Assembly: GCA_964403795.1 (NCBI GenBank)
Contig: CAYOHP010000002.1
Location: 86,530-150,529 of the forward strand
DNA: 64,000 nt
Source: CAYOHP01 sp964403795 [NCBI: uncultured bacterium]
GTDB lineage: Bacteria > Muiribacteriota > UBA6191 > CAZXTJ01
Reading direction: 5' to 3'
Positions 16,332 through 26,315 of this stretch are shown one piece after another. Numbering within the stretch: position 1 is the first letter of the stretch; every line of letters begins with the position of its first letter. The notes under the pieces are model-generated. The model was not told where the DNA came from. It saw only the letters and a program-made list of their open reading frames with translations, and made no database searches. A program made the translations under genes and the position numbers.

Positions 16332-18217
16332 CGAGCCTCCCGGAGGAGCGCCAGGGGCGCCTGGCAGAGTCCCGAGGAGGTCCCGATCCAGAGCCGCTCC
16401 CCGTCGCTGGCCAGCGACAGGATCTCGTCGGACGGGAGCCCCTCGTCGAGGCCGAAGCGGGTCCATCGGGTCCCGTCGGTCCGCACCAGGCCGCGCTGGG
16501 TGGCGATCCAGAGTTCCTCGGGCGTGGCCAGCATGGCGTTCACGGCATCGGTCGGGAGAACCGGGTCCGGATCCGCAGCCCGGTACCGACGCCATCGTTC
16601 CGGGTGCCGCGCCTCGGCCGAGGCCTGGCGGGTCTCGGGGGTCCCGCCCAGCCGGGCCACTCCGCCGTCGAAGGTGCCGGCCCAGACCTCGCCCCGGAAG
16701 CCCTCCACGCAAGTGACCCAGGCATCGCCCAGACCCGAGCCGTAGCCGTAGGAATCCCAGCGGTCCCCGGCGCGGTCATGGCGATGGAGCCCGTGCTTGT
16801 GGGTCGCCACCCAGGTCTCCGGGCCCATGCGTTCCAGGTCGGTGACCTGATTGTCCTGGAGCTCGGGCTTGGGTACGACCACGTCCCAGCCCCCTGGGTT
16901 CCGGAGGTAGTAGGCCGACAGGGTACCCACCCAGATCGAACCGTCCGAGACCCCCAGCGAACTCGTCCAGTTCTTCGGCCAGTGGTCCCCCGCCCCCAGC
17001 TGGCGGAACCGCTCCCGGCCGATCTGGGTATAGACCCGACCATCGGAGAAGCGCACCAGGACCCGGGTTCCGTCGCTGGCCACCTGGTTCACCCAGTTCG
17101 AGGGCAGGCCCCGTCCCTCGCCGTATTGCCTCCAGGCCCCGTCCTGGAACATCCCCAGCCCGTTCTCGAAGGTCCCGACCACCAGGGTCCGGTACCGCGC
17201 CGCGAAGGCCAGACCCGTCACGGTGTTCCCCGGGGGTTCCCGATCCAGGTCCTGGAGCGGGCGCGGCGGGGAACCCATGACCCAGGTGCCATCCATGGGA
17301 AGTCCCACCACGAGGTGCCGCCCGACCCTCACCAGGGCGCTGGCGTGGGCAAAGCTCCTGGCGACCCTCGTCAGCGCGGTCCCTTCCAGGCGGTGCAGGG
17401 AGTCCCCCGCGGTCGCAACCAGGATCGAATCCCCCGAGGCCACCGCATCCAGGGCATGGATCGAGGCCGTGGCCCCCACACCTCGGCGGACCCAGACCCC
17501 GCCCTCGCGCTCGAACACGCCGCCGGCGGTCAAGGCCAGGACCCGGGTCCCGATCCGCACCAGCCGCATCACGGTGGTTGCCAGGGGATCGTCGCCGGGG
17601 CGCTCCGTGACGGCCTTCCCATCCGGACCGATCCGTGCCAGACCTTCCACCGAGGCGACCAGTACGCCGTCGCCGTCCTCGACCAGGGAGTGCACCGGGG
17701 CCCGCCACCCGGTCCGGATCCGGGCCCGCTCGGAACCGGTGGGGTCCCGCCGGACCACCGCTCCGTCCCCATGTCCGGTCCAGAGGCTCCCTGCGGCGGT
17801 GCCCAGGGCACCAGCGGCCGGCTCGGCCGACACCATGTCCCAGCCCTGGCCGCCGGAGCGCCGGAAGAGACCCCGGTCGGTCGCCACCAGGACGGCCCCG
17901 GGAACCGCCGCGAGTTCGCGGACCGGCACTCCCGGTAGCCGCACCGGCCAGGATCCGGGCCCGCCTTCCAGCGCCGGGACCGGGATCTCGACCAGGCCTC
18001 CGGTGGTCCCCACCAGCAGCGTCCCATCGATTTCCGCCAGTCGGGTGACCGAGCGGGTCGAAGCCAGGACCTCGAAGACGACCCCGGCCGGAGGCGCTCC
18101 CTCCAGCCTTCCCGACCTCGACGCCGACCACGAGGGACCAACCCCTGCGAGCCAGCCGGCCGGCAAGGCCGCGACCACCCTGACCGCGGCCCGGAGCCCG
18201 GATCGTCTCGCCTTCAT
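16328..18217 (-). CDS. Exported beta-propeller protein (regulator-propeller repeats)
   Basis: 629 residues. A signal peptide covers about residues 1-32. The rest consists of repeated blades with endings such as 'LLVGTTGGLVEI', 'VLVATDRGLFR', 'IWVGTLSAYYL', 'LWIATQRGLVRTDG' and 'LWIGTSSGL', the pattern of Reg_prop-type propellers found in hybrid two-component sensors. No transmembrane helix or output domain follows, so it is probably a periplasmic binding or scaffold protein. The ATG overlaps the stop of the VIT/VWA gene (ATGA) and its stop overlaps the next ATG, so all are coupled. Confidence 0.8.
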   Translation of the reverse strand: MKARRSGLRAAVRVVAALPAGWLAGVGPSWSASRSGRLEGAPPAGVVFEVLASTRSVTRLAEIDGTLLVGTTGGLVEIPVPALEGGPGSWPVRLPGVPVRELAAVPGAVLVATDRGLFRRSGGQGWDMVSAEPAAGALGTAAGSLWTGHGDGAVVRRDPTGSERARIRTGWRAPVHSLVEDGDGVLVASVEGLARIGPDGKAVTERPGDDPLATTVMRLVRIGTRVLALTAGGVFEREGGVWVRRGVGATASIHALDAVASGDSILVATAGDSLHRLEGTALTRVARSFAHASALVRVGRHLVVGLPMDGTWVMGSPPRPLQDLDREPPGNTVTGLAFAARYRTLVVGTFENGLGMFQDGAWRQYGEGRGLPSNWVNQVASDGTRVLVRFSDGRVYTQIGRERFRQLGAGDHWPKNWTSSLGVSDGSIWVGTLSAYYLRNPGGWDVVVPKPELQDNQVTDLERMGPETWVATHKHGLHRHDRAGDRWDSYGYGSGLGDAWVTCVEGFRGEVWAGTFDGGVARLGGTPETRQASAEARHPERWRRYRAADPDPVLPTDAVNAMLATPEELWIATQRGLVRTDGTRWTRFGLDEGLPSDEILSLASDGERLWIGTSSGLCQAPLALLREAR

Positions 18218-20649
18218 GGGAGTTCGACCTCCACCTCGAGCGAGAGCCGGTTGTGGCCCCGATCCAGCACCGAGACCGGGATCGCGAGCAGCGGTCCGTG
18301 GTCGCCCGGGACCTCGAACTCGGCCTCCCACCGGGACGTACCTTCCCGCTGGACCAGCAGGCAGGCCTTGCCCCAGGGGAGCACCGCCTCCACCCGCTCG
18401 GCATCGGAGGTCGCGGTCACCGCCAGCCGGACCTTCCACCCCGAGGCGATCCGGGTGGAGGCCGCCTGGGCCGAGCCTCGCGGGGCCCGTCGATCGGCGT
18501 GGAAGCCGACCGCCATGCGGGTCTTGGCACCGTCGAGACCGGTCAGCACCAGCACCACCTCGTAGTACCCGTGGACGGTGCCCCGCGGCACCACGAAGCG
18601 GGTCTCGAAGATCCCGGCCTCGGCCCGGTGTTCGAGAGTCTTGACTTCGCCCCATGGGAAGACCGCCACCACTCGTACCGTCCCGGGCGGAGGCCGGATC
18701 CGGATCCTCGGATCGCGTCCCGGCGGATAGCTCGGCTTGGGAGCGGCGTCGCCGTTCTTCTCGGTCTTCGGCTCTTCCTCCCGTCGGGTCTCGGGCGGCG
18801 TCGCCGCCTCCTCGCCGCTCCCGGCCCGGCGCAGGAGTTCGATCCCCTTCTCGCCCACGACCAGGATGTCGGCCAGGGCCCGCCGGTCGATCCCGAAGCG
18901 CCGGTAGTCCTCTTCGGTCTCCAGCACCAGCAGCGCGGTCAAGGGGCAGAGCACCCGCCGCTTGACCGAGACCTCGATCCGCTCGGCCCGGAGCGCGGTC
19001 CGGGCATCGACATCGGTGGCCTTCGCCTCGCGGTCCTCCAGGACCTGGAGGTAGGCGCGGTAGGCCTCGCGCTCGAGCAGAGGGGCGAAACCCGGCTCCT
19101 GGTCGGGCCGGGCCGGCAGGGTGGGAGCCGAGGCCCCGGCTTCGAACTCGACCGTCACCGCGGGCTCCGCACCCTGGGTCCTGGCGAGGAAGGCGACCAG
19201 CTCGCTCCCGGGCCGGAGGTCCCGGAACTCGGCCGGCTGGACCCACCCGGCACCGGAGGCTTCCAGGCGAGCCCGCAGTCCCGGCTCCCGGAGCAGCTCG
19301 TCCAGCGCGGTCGCGGCGTGCCGGCGGAACCCGGTGGTGAGCGGCAGGGTCACCACCCTGCCCTCGGTCCGGTCGGTCACCGCCCGGGCCAGCTCGGCCT
19401 CGACGGTGGACCCGATCACCAGCACCGAGAGCCGGTGCCCGGCAGGCCATTCCCCCAGCGCCGCCACCAGTTCGGCCGGGACCCGGGTGCCGAGCGTCGG
19501 GACGAGATCCGAGACCACCACCCAGGATCGGGGGGCGACTGCGGCCCGGGCCGCCTCGCCGATCCGGCGGAACAGTGCCGCGAGGTCGGTGGCCCCGAGC
19601 AACTCCCGATCCCTGAGCCCCTGCTCGATCCGAGTCGCCAGGTCCTCCCCGGCCGGGCCGGCGGCCAGCGCCTCCGGGATCGCGTCGAAGGCTTCCACCG
19701 TCACCGGAACCCCGGGGAAGCGCACCCCCAGTGCCCGCAACAGTTCCCCGAAGGCGCGGATGCGGTGCTCCCCGGACTGGGCGTAGGAGGCCGAGGTGTC
19801 GAACCAGAAGCCGAAGCCCGCGGGTGCCTGGTGGCCGCCCGAGGTCGTGGCGGCCGGAACCGGCACCACCAGCATCTCGAAGTCGCCCGCCGCCAGACGT
19901 CGGGCCTCGCCCGGTCCGGCGCGGATCTCGAGAGAGGCATCCTCCGGGGGCATGAAGTCGCGCCGCTCGTCTCGCCGCACCAGCAGGGCGTCGCCGGGAT
20001 CCTCGCCCTGCCCCAGGGCGCCCAGCCAGCTCGCCAGCCGGACCTCGTCCCCCGGGAAGGGACGGGCCACCGCCCGGAATCCGAACCGGCCGATCCTGGG
20101 CAGGCCCCGGAGCGGGACCACCACATGTCGGATCCCGTCAGGCCCGGCCGGCACGACCTCGGACCAGGACATGAGCAGGCGCACCGTGCCGCCCGCGGGG
20201 ATCGGGAAGATCCTCGCCTGGAAGCGGTTGCCCTGGTCCTGCTGGAGCAGGGCGGGATCCCTCAGGGTGTGGAGGATCTGGGTGTAGATGCGGGTCGCCT
20301 TGAGACGCTCGACCACCTCCCCCTCCATGAGGCGGCCGTCGACCTCCTTGGCGAAGCGGGAGACGGTGGCCCGGACCGGGAGCACGCAGGTGAAGCGGCC
20401 TTCGATCTCCCGTTCCAGGGGATTGCGGAAGACCATGTCGAGTTCGGTCAGGGCCAGCGGACCATGGGAAGCGAGCCGCACCTCCAGGGACTCGAGGCCC
20501 AGGGCGAGGCCGGTCGGGTCGACGAGGACCAGCGGGGATTCAGGACCGTCGCTCGCCGCAGGCACGCCCGGCACACCCTCGGCGGCCGAAGCCATCCCCG
20601 GGACGAGAGCGACCGCCAGACTCGCCAGCGCGAGCCCGAGAGCGCACAT
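18214..20649 (-). CDS. Exported VIT/VWA-domain protein
   Basis: 811 residues. Signal peptide at 1-23. Residues about 45-170 look like a VIT domain ('ALTELDMVFRNPLEREIEGRF' is split by 'EGEVVERLKATRIYTQI', as in inter-alpha-trypsin inhibitor proteins). Residues about 278-430 are VWA-like, with a MIDAS motif DTSAS (Asp284, Ser286, Ser288), a later Thr in 'GATD' and Asp in 'VVSD'. A Lys/Glu/Pro-rich linker (about 640-680) leads to a C-terminal beta-rich region with two similar halves. It is the first gene of the four-gene operon. Probably a metal-dependent adhesion or scaffold protein in the periplasm or at the surface. Confidence 0.8.
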   Translation of the reverse strand: MCALGLALASLAVALVPGMASAAEGVPGVPAASDGPESPLVLVDPTGLALGLESLEVRLASHGPLALTELDMVFRNPLEREIEGRFTCVLPVRATVSRFAKEVDGRLMEGEVVERLKATRIYTQILHTLRDPALLQQDQGNRFQARIFPIPAGGTVRLLMSWSEVVPAGPDGIRHVVVPLRGLPRIGRFGFRAVARPFPGDEVRLASWLGALGQGEDPGDALLVRRDERRDFMPPEDASLEIRAGPGEARRLAAGDFEMLVVPVPAATTSGGHQAPAGFGFWFDTSASYAQSGEHRIRAFGELLRALGVRFPGVPVTVEAFDAIPEALAAGPAGEDLATRIEQGLRDRELLGATDLAALFRRIGEAARAAVAPRSWVVVSDLVPTLGTRVPAELVAALGEWPAGHRLSVLVIGSTVEAELARAVTDRTEGRVVTLPLTTGFRRHAATALDELLREPGLRARLEASGAGWVQPAEFRDLRPGSELVAFLARTQGAEPAVTVEFEAGASAPTLPARPDQEPGFAPLLEREAYRAYLQVLEDREAKATDVDARTALRAERIEVSVKRRVLCPLTALLVLETEEDYRRFGIDRRALADILVVGEKGIELLRRAGSGEEAATPPETRREEEPKTEKNGDAAPKPSYPPGRDPRIRIRPPPGTVRVVAVFPWGEVKTLEHRAEAGIFETRFVVPRGTVHGYYEVVLVLTGLDGAKTRMAVGFHADRRAPRGSAQAASTRIASGWKVRLAVTATSDAERVEAVLPWGKACLLVQREGTSRWEAEFEVPGDHGPLLAIPVSVLDRGHNRLSLEVEVELP

Positions 20650-20737
20650 GGATGCCCGGATCGGGCGCCACCTCGTCGGCACGGCGCCAGCGTGCCACAG
20701 CCGTGCTACCTTTGCCCGGGATCCGCGAGGGGGCCTT

Positions 20738-23410
20738 TTGTCCGACCGCTTGAAGCACCTCACCCAGCTCCTCGACAGCCAGGACCCCAAGGTCCGCCTG
20801 TACGCCCTGGACGAGGTGATCCGCAACGCCCACCGCCTCACCGAGGGCGAGCTGGCCGACGTGCTCGAACGCTGCACCGTCGACCAGGACCGGGTAGTCG
20901 CGCTCCGGGCCAGCGAGGGCCTCACCATCCTCGAGCAGCGCGGGTTCAAGCAGCTCCGGCGGGCCCGCAACCGACGTTCGACCCTCTCCGTCTCGCCCGA
21001 GAGCGACGAGGCCGACGGCAACGCCCTGGAAGCCGCCTACCGGATCCTGGACCTGGCGCTGCGAGGGCTCGGCGACCTGGCCGGGGACCTCAGCGTCTCC
21101 CGCGCCAACGCGGCCCTGGAGGCGCTCGGCGCCTTCCGCTACCCGGGAAGCCTGGGACCGCTGCTCAAGGCCCTCTCGCGGCGCGACACCGGCCAGGGCG
21201 CGGCCCGGGCCCTGGCGGGCTACCCCGAGGAGGCCTGTCTCCCGATCTTCAAGAAGCTGCTCCGGGCCCCGACCTATCCCGAGGCCCTGGCGGTCACCCT
21301 CTCGGTGTTCGGCGAGATCGAGGGTCCGGATTCGTTCCTGGTGCTGGAGCAGCATGCCGGCGACCCCGACGAGAAGGTCCGGGAGTCGGTGGCCATGGCG
21401 CTCGGGGGCCGTATCGAGCGGGGCGCCGAGGACATCCTGGTCAAGCTCCTCCGGGACCCCTCGCCCCGGGTGGTGCAGGCCGCGGTCACCTCGCTCGGAC
21501 TGGTGGGCGAGGGCAAGGCCGCCGAGCACCTGCATTCGCTCTTCCTCGACGTGGGCGACGTCCGGCTCCAGGCCGCGATCCTCACCGCCCTGGGCCTGAT
21601 CCACCGGGCCGAATCGGTCGACGTGATCGCCAAGGGCCTGCGCAGCCCCGACGGCCGGGTGCGGGCCAACGCCATCGAGGCCCTGTCGGGCTTCAATCTG
21701 CGCCCCCCCGAGGCGATCCGCTACCTCGATCCTGCCTTGAAGGACGAGAACAACAGGGCGGCCGGGAACGCCATCCTGGCGATCTATCCCTACGACAAGG
21801 ATCGCGCCGTGGCGATCCTCCAGAAGCTCCTCAAGGCCAAGGAGGCGCTCAAGCGCTCGACCGCTGCCTACATCATCGGGGAGCTCCAGGACCCGCTCCT
21901 GATGCAGGGTTTGATCACCATGATCAACACCGAGCAGGACCGGACCGTGCTCTCGTCCTCGCTCACCTCGATCGAGCGGATCCGCAACCCGGAGATGAAG
22001 GTCGGGATCTCCAAGCTCTGCCAGCACCCCAACGACCTGATCCGGGGCAAGGCGATCCAGATCTTCGCCGGCATGTCGGGCCTCTCCGAACTCAAGGTCC
22101 TGGAGAGCTTCTTCAAGAAGGAGTCGAGCCCCACGGTCCGGGCCACCATCGTCGCCGCCTTCGGGCATGTCTGCGACATGAACCACCTGAGCTTCGTGAA
22201 GACCAAGCTCCGGGATCCGGACGACCGGATCGTCGCCAACGCGGTCGAGGCGCTCGACCGGGTGGGATCGCTGGAGAACCAGGAGCTGATCGAACCCCTG
22301 CTCTCCCACCGCAGCACCCGGGTCCGCGCCAACGCCCTGATCGCGCTCTGGCACCAGGGGAACCTCCGGGCCGGGGACCGCCTGGCCGAGATGCTCGGCT
22401 CCAGCGAGGACGACGACCTGGCCAGTGCCCTCCACGCGGCCCACGCCTTCGCCAGCTCCATCTCGAGCATGGGCCTGAAGCGCTACCCGCTGCTGCGGAG
22501 CTCCCTCCAGAGCGCCTTCGAGCGCATGTCCTCCATGGGAGTCAACTCCTGGGACATGTTCCGCTCGACCCAGTTCTACCAGGACGTGATCCTCGAAGGC
22601 CCCCCCGAGGCCCCGACCGCCGAGGAGCTCTCCCAGGTCCCGGACGATCCCGCGGGAGCCGACGACGGAACCCTGGCCATGCGCATGGACAGCGCCATCC
22701 AGAGGGCGCCCGACCAACCGGGTGCAGCCGCCCCGGTCACGGAGTCCGCCGCCCGCACCGAAGCCGCCCTGGTGACCGGTCTGGGCGCGCTGCTGGCCGG
22801 CCAGCCCGCCAAGGCCCGCGAGGTCCTCGGTCGGGACCTCCCCCCCGGGCCGCTCGACGGGGTGCGGACCTATCTGGCTCGGCGCGCCGCCCAGGAGGAG
22901 GGAGTTCCCCCGGACGGGAGCGAGCTGGCCGACGACCCGGAGCTCCCCTTCCTGCCGCTCCACATCTCCCGGATCGAGCAGTCGCGCCGGAGCCATGACC
23001 TCGCCGGTTCCCTGGCCGGGTACTTCTCCATGTACCGGGCCCAGCTGGCGCTGCTGGAGAGCCTGATCGGGGTGGGCGAGCGGACGCTCGAATCGGGACA
23101 CGAGGCGGAGGCGGCCAAGATCGCCCGCGACCTGGCCCAGTGGCTGAAGACCGACAGCTCGGTCCACCGCAAGCTCGGCAACCTCTTCTTCGCCGAGAAG
23201 GACTACCCCGCTGCCTTCGACCACCTGCTGCGGGCCTGGGCCCACACCCCCGACGAACCGGACCTGGTGCTGCGCCTTGCCTCGGTGGCGGCCCGCATCG
23301 GCAAGAAGCGCCTGGCCAAGGCCATGGTCCAGATCCTGGTCGACAAGATGGATGCCCCCGACGAGCTCCGGGAGAAGGCTTCCGGCCTGGGCCGGATCCT
23401 GGAGTCCTGA
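20738..23410 (+). CDS. HEAT-repeat and TPR cytoplasmic protein
   Basis: 890 residues from a TTG start, chosen because GAGGGGG lies just upstream and the repeats begin at once. Residues about 5-600 are HEAT/PBS-type helical repeats with the recurring pattern 'DPSPRVVQAAVTSLGLVG', 'DGRVRANAIEALSG', 'DDRIVANAVEALDRVG'. An acidic, Pro-rich linker follows, and the C-terminal 250 residues contain TPR-like helices ('VHRKLGNLFFAEKDYPAAFDHL' is split around a Lys-rich turn). No signal peptide. Likely a protein-protein scaffold; partner unknown. It is monocistronic: the next gene converges 15 bases away. Confidence 0.85.
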   Translation: MSDRLKHLTQLLDSQDPKVRLYALDEVIRNAHRLTEGELADVLERCTVDQDRVVALRASEGLTILEQRGFKQLRRARNRRSTLSVSPESDEADGNALEAAYRILDLALRGLGDLAGDLSVSRANAALEALGAFRYPGSLGPLLKALSRRDTGQGAARALAGYPEEACLPIFKKLLRAPTYPEALAVTLSVFGEIEGPDSFLVLEQHAGDPDEKVRESVAMALGGRIERGAEDILVKLLRDPSPRVVQAAVTSLGLVGEGKAAEHLHSLFLDVGDVRLQAAILTALGLIHRAESVDVIAKGLRSPDGRVRANAIEALSGFNLRPPEAIRYLDPALKDENNRAAGNAILAIYPYDKDRAVAILQKLLKAKEALKRSTAAYIIGELQDPLLMQGLITMINTEQDRTVLSSSLTSIERIRNPEMKVGISKLCQHPNDLIRGKAIQIFAGMSGLSELKVLESFFKKESSPTVRATIVAAFGHVCDMNHLSFVKTKLRDPDDRIVANAVEALDRVGSLENQELIEPLLSHRSTRVRANALIALWHQGNLRAGDRLAEMLGSSEDDDLASALHAAHAFASSISSMGLKRYPLLRSSLQSAFERMSSMGVNSWDMFRSTQFYQDVILEGPPEAPTAEELSQVPDDPAGADDGTLAMRMDSAIQRAPDQPGAAAPVTESAARTEAALVTGLGALLAGQPAKAREVLGRDLPPGPLDGVRTYLARRAAQEEGVPPDGSELADDPELPFLPLHISRIEQSRRSHDLAGSLAGYFSMYRAQLALLESLIGVGERTLESGHEAEAAKIARDLAQWLKTDSSVHRKLGNLFFAEKDYPAAFDHLLRAWAHTPDEPDLVLRLASVAARIGKKRLAKAMVQILVDKMDAPDELREKASGLGRILES

Positions 23411-23425
23411 GGACGGGCTCCGGGC

Positions 23426-25573
23426 CTACCCCAGCTCCTCGACGACCTCGCCCCCGGGCGACGAAGGTCCCGCCCCACCCCCACCGGCACCCGAGCCACC
23501 GGTCGGCCCCGGGGCCGCGGCCTCTCCCGCCTTGCGGCTGGCGGCGTCCTCCATCACCAGCGGCAGCCAGACCGTGAACACGCCCGCCTGCTGGAAGCCG
23601 ACCTCGGCGCCCATGGCCTCGAACAGCAGGGCGGCCTTGACGTGCTCCCGCTCGATCCCGGCACCCTTGAGCTCGAGCTTGAAGCGCTCACCCTCGCGCT
23701 CCATGGTCGTGGTGACCTCGACCTCGGCGAGCACCGGCCTCCCCCCCATGATCAGGGCCGAGAGCGCAGCGGTCAGTTCGTCCCGCACCGCGGCCACATC
23801 GGGTGCCCCGAAGACCTGGATCTCCTTGGCCGGGAGCCGGAGCAGGACCGTGCCCTGGAGGTCGCGGTCGAGCTTCGAGAATACCGAGGTCGAGAGCTTC
23901 AGGGCGAAGGGCTCCAGGAAGACTTCGAGATCCTTCTGCAGTCGCCGGGTGCGCAGCGCGAAGGCGTCGATGGCATCGGTCGCGAGCGAGCGCACGAACT
24001 TGGCGAGGTCGTCCCGGAGGCTGCCGGTCTCCCGGGCCCAGGCCCGGGGATCGGCGCCGGGGGGAGGTCGCCCCGCGGTCCCGACCCGGCCGATCGATTC
24101 GTTCAGGGACCAGATCAGCATCTTCAGGTCCCGGACGTTGGACGACTCGGCCAGGTACTCCTTGCGCTCGGCCTCGGAGAGCGAGGCCAGGCCGCTGAAG
24201 AACCCGAGCAGCGACTTGACCACCCGGTCCCGGAGCACCAGGGTCTCGGACAGGAAGGCCACCGGTCCCTTGCGGGTCAGCTCACGGCGCAGCTGCCGGA
24301 CCATCTCGAGGGCCTCGGCCGCGCTCGCGATCCGGTTCTCGGGCTGGTTCTCCATCATCAGCTCGACCAACGACACCAGGGCGTCGGGGATCTCCCGGTC
24401 GAGCACCTCGCCAAGCCGCCCCACCAGCTTACGGCTCATCCGGTTGTCCCCCTGGAAGGCCTGGATCCCCGCCAGGCACTCGTAGAGGGTGACACCCAGC
24501 GAGAAGAGGTCCCCGCTCGGTCCGGTCTCCTCGCCCCGGAGCTGCTCGGGGGGCATGTAGCGCAGCGTCCCCATGACCTGCCCGGTCTGGGTGATCCGGG
24601 TGGCCTGGGTGTTCACGGCCAGGCCGAAATCGGTGAGCCTCGGCGTGCCGTCCCCGTCGAGCAGGATGTTCTCGGGCTTGATGTCGCGGTGCACCACCCC
24701 GCACTTGTGGACATGGACCAGCCCCGACAGCACCGCCTGGGCCAGGTCCAGGACCTCGGACACCGGCAGTTTCCCGGTCTGCTCGAGCCGGTGACCCAAC
24801 GACTGCCCGGTCACGAACTCCATCGTGTAGTAGGGGAGCGGCTTCTCCTCGACATCGAAGATCTTCACCACGTTGGGGTGCTCGAACTGGGAGAGCAGCT
24901 TGGCCTCCCGGAGGAACCGCTCCAGGGCCTGGCCTTCGTCGAGCAGGAAGGGCGAGAGCGCCTTCAGGGCCACCACCCGCTTGCGCCGCATGTCGAAGGC
25001 CTTGAAGACGAATCCCATCCCCCCCTTCCCGATCAGCTCCATGCCCCGGTACTTCGAGGCCAGGTGGCGGGGGATCGAGTTCGGGTCCAGGCCCAGGGCC
25101 ACCTCGGCGTCCGAGGAACTCTTGGTGGTGACCCGCTGCAACCGCATGCGGACGTCCGCGTAGTCGGCGTCTTGCTTCGAGATCTGCTTGTAGTGCTCGG
25201 TGGCGGCCTCGGTCCGCCCCACTGCCTCGAGCTTGCGGGCCAGGTCGTAGCGGGTCGGGATGTCCAGGTCCCGGGAAGGGAAGGCCTCGATCACCCGGTC
25301 CATGTCCGCCTCGCGGCCCACCCAGTAGAGCGCCTGGATGTAGGCCAGGTGAAGGTCGGTGGGCAGCGGGAGCTTCCCCCCCGACCAGGCCTCGATGGCC
25401 CGGATGGCGTCCTCGGGACGCCGGTTGGTCTCCACCATCCAGATCTTCACCTTGGCGAGGAGATCGACCTCGACCGACTTCCGCCTCCGCCGGCGGGCGA
25501 TCGCGAACATCGAAGCGACCAGCACGACGAGCAGGCACACCAGGATCGGGGTGGCCGCCGCTTCGGGAATCAC
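23426..25573 (-). CDS. Ser/Thr protein kinase with N-terminal membrane anchor and HATPase-like tail
   Basis: 715 residues from GTG. Residues 9-27 form a transmembrane helix followed by RRRRRK; 50-150 are TPR-like. Kinase domain about 178-430: GKGGMG (182-187), VALK with Lys204, HRD (295-297), DFG (315-317), PPE (341-343). Residues about 450-570 are helical. Residues about 590-675 resemble a degenerate HATPase_c fold: an N-box-like helix 'RDELTAALSALIMGG' and an ending 'AGVFTVWLPLV', like the GTTFTVxLP end of histidine kinases, but no DxGxG box is visible. A Gly/Pro-rich tail ends the protein. The HATPase link is inference; the kinase is clear. Confidence 0.92.
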   Translation of the reverse strand: MIPEAAATPILVCLLVVLVASMFAIARRRRRKSVEVDLLAKVKIWMVETNRRPEDAIRAIEAWSGGKLPLPTDLHLAYIQALYWVGREADMDRVIEAFPSRDLDIPTRYDLARKLEAVGRTEAATEHYKQISKQDADYADVRMRLQRVTTKSSSDAEVALGLDPNSIPRHLASKYRGMELIGKGGMGFVFKAFDMRRKRVVALKALSPFLLDEGQALERFLREAKLLSQFEHPNVVKIFDVEEKPLPYYTMEFVTGQSLGHRLEQTGKLPVSEVLDLAQAVLSGLVHVHKCGVVHRDIKPENILLDGDGTPRLTDFGLAVNTQATRITQTGQVMGTLRYMPPEQLRGEETGPSGDLFSLGVTLYECLAGIQAFQGDNRMSRKLVGRLGEVLDREIPDALVSLVELMMENQPENRIASAAEALEMVRQLRRELTRKGPVAFLSETLVLRDRVVKSLLGFFSGLASLSEAERKEYLAESSNVRDLKMLIWSLNESIGRVGTAGRPPPGADPRAWARETGSLRDDLAKFVRSLATDAIDAFALRTRRLQKDLEVFLEPFALKLSTSVFSKLDRDLQGTVLLRLPAKEIQVFGAPDVAAVRDELTAALSALIMGGRPVLAEVEVTTTMEREGERFKLELKGAGIEREHVKAALLFEAMGAEVGFQQAGVFTVWLPLVMEDAASRKAGEAAAPGPTGGSGAGGGGAGPSSPGGEVVEELG

Positions 25574-25588
25574 TTCTCCACCGTAGCC

Positions 25589-26254
25589 TCAGCCCGCCGG
25601 GTTACCAAGCGGGTCGGCCTCCCGCCGGACCCGATCGGGGTCCAGGGCATCGATGGCGAGCTCGATTCTGCGGGTCGCCTCCGCCAGTTCCTCGCCCGAG
25701 GGCCGGTTGGACCGGAAGTCGAGCGGCACCGGGGGGCCGATGTGCACCGTCACCTCGCCGAGCCTCGGGAGGAGGGACCCGGGGGGCACCACCCGGGCCG
25801 TGCCCTCGAGGAAGACCGGGACCACCGGGACCCCGGTCCGGCTCGCCAGCATGGCCGCCCCGGGCTTGGCTTCGCCCCTCAGGTGCCCATCCGGGGAACG
25901 GGTCCCCTCCAGGAACACGACCAGGTTCCCCTGGTCCTCCTTCAGGGTCTTCAGGGCCCGGCGCAACGAACCGGCGTCCTGGCCGTCCCGCTTCACGTGG
26001 ATGTTCCCGACCATGCGGGAGATCCAACCTACGAAGGGGACCTTGGCGAGCTCCGCCTTGGCCAGGAAGATCACCGGCTCCGGGAGGTAGCCCCAGATCA
26101 GGGCCGGATCGATGTTGCTGCCGTGGTTCGAGACCACCAGGAAAGGGCGCTTCACGCCCTCGAGGTGTTCCGCGCCCCGGACCTTGGGGCGGATGAAGAA
26201 CAGGTTGAAGAGGATCCGGGCGAGGAGCCTCGCGAGCCGGTAGTGGGGCTCCAT
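25589..26254 (-). CDS. 1-acyl-glycerol-3-phosphate acyltransferase (PlsC family)
   Basis: 221 residues. Block I NHGSNID (His44, Asp49) supplies the catalytic HxxxxD (written here as NHGSNIDP), and block III is FLEGTRSPDG (Glu116) for phosphate binding; 'GVPVVPVFLEGT' is block IV. N-terminal hydrophobic residues 8-22 anchor it to the inner membrane. It acylates lysophosphatidic acid or a related acceptor in phospholipid synthesis. The ATG at 26254 is favoured over an upstream start that would intrude on the divergent deformylase promoter. It lies 15 bases before the kinase at 25573, so the two may form an operon. Confidence 0.92.
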   Translation of the reverse strand: MEPHYRLARLLARILFNLFFIRPKVRGAEHLEGVKRPFLVVSNHGSNIDPALIWGYLPEPVIFLAKAELAKVPFVGWISRMVGNIHVKRDGQDAGSLRRALKTLKEDQGNLVVFLEGTRSPDGHLRGEAKPGAAMLASRTGVPVVPVFLEGTARVVPPGSLLPRLGEVTVHIGPPVPLDFRSNRPSGEELAEATRRIELAIDALDPDRVRREADPLGNPAG

Positions 26255-26315
26255 GGCGGAGACGGTAACACCCGGACCGAGTGCCTTCAACCGGCCGCCG
26301 ATCCCGGTGCCGGGG

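Noticed and set aside
18253-22998. A 1581-codon open frame on the plus strand
   Set aside because: It runs antisense to the VIT/VWA gene and then out of frame through the HEAT gene. Its product is Arg/Gly/Pro/His-rich without domains, a typical shadow in GC-rich DNA.
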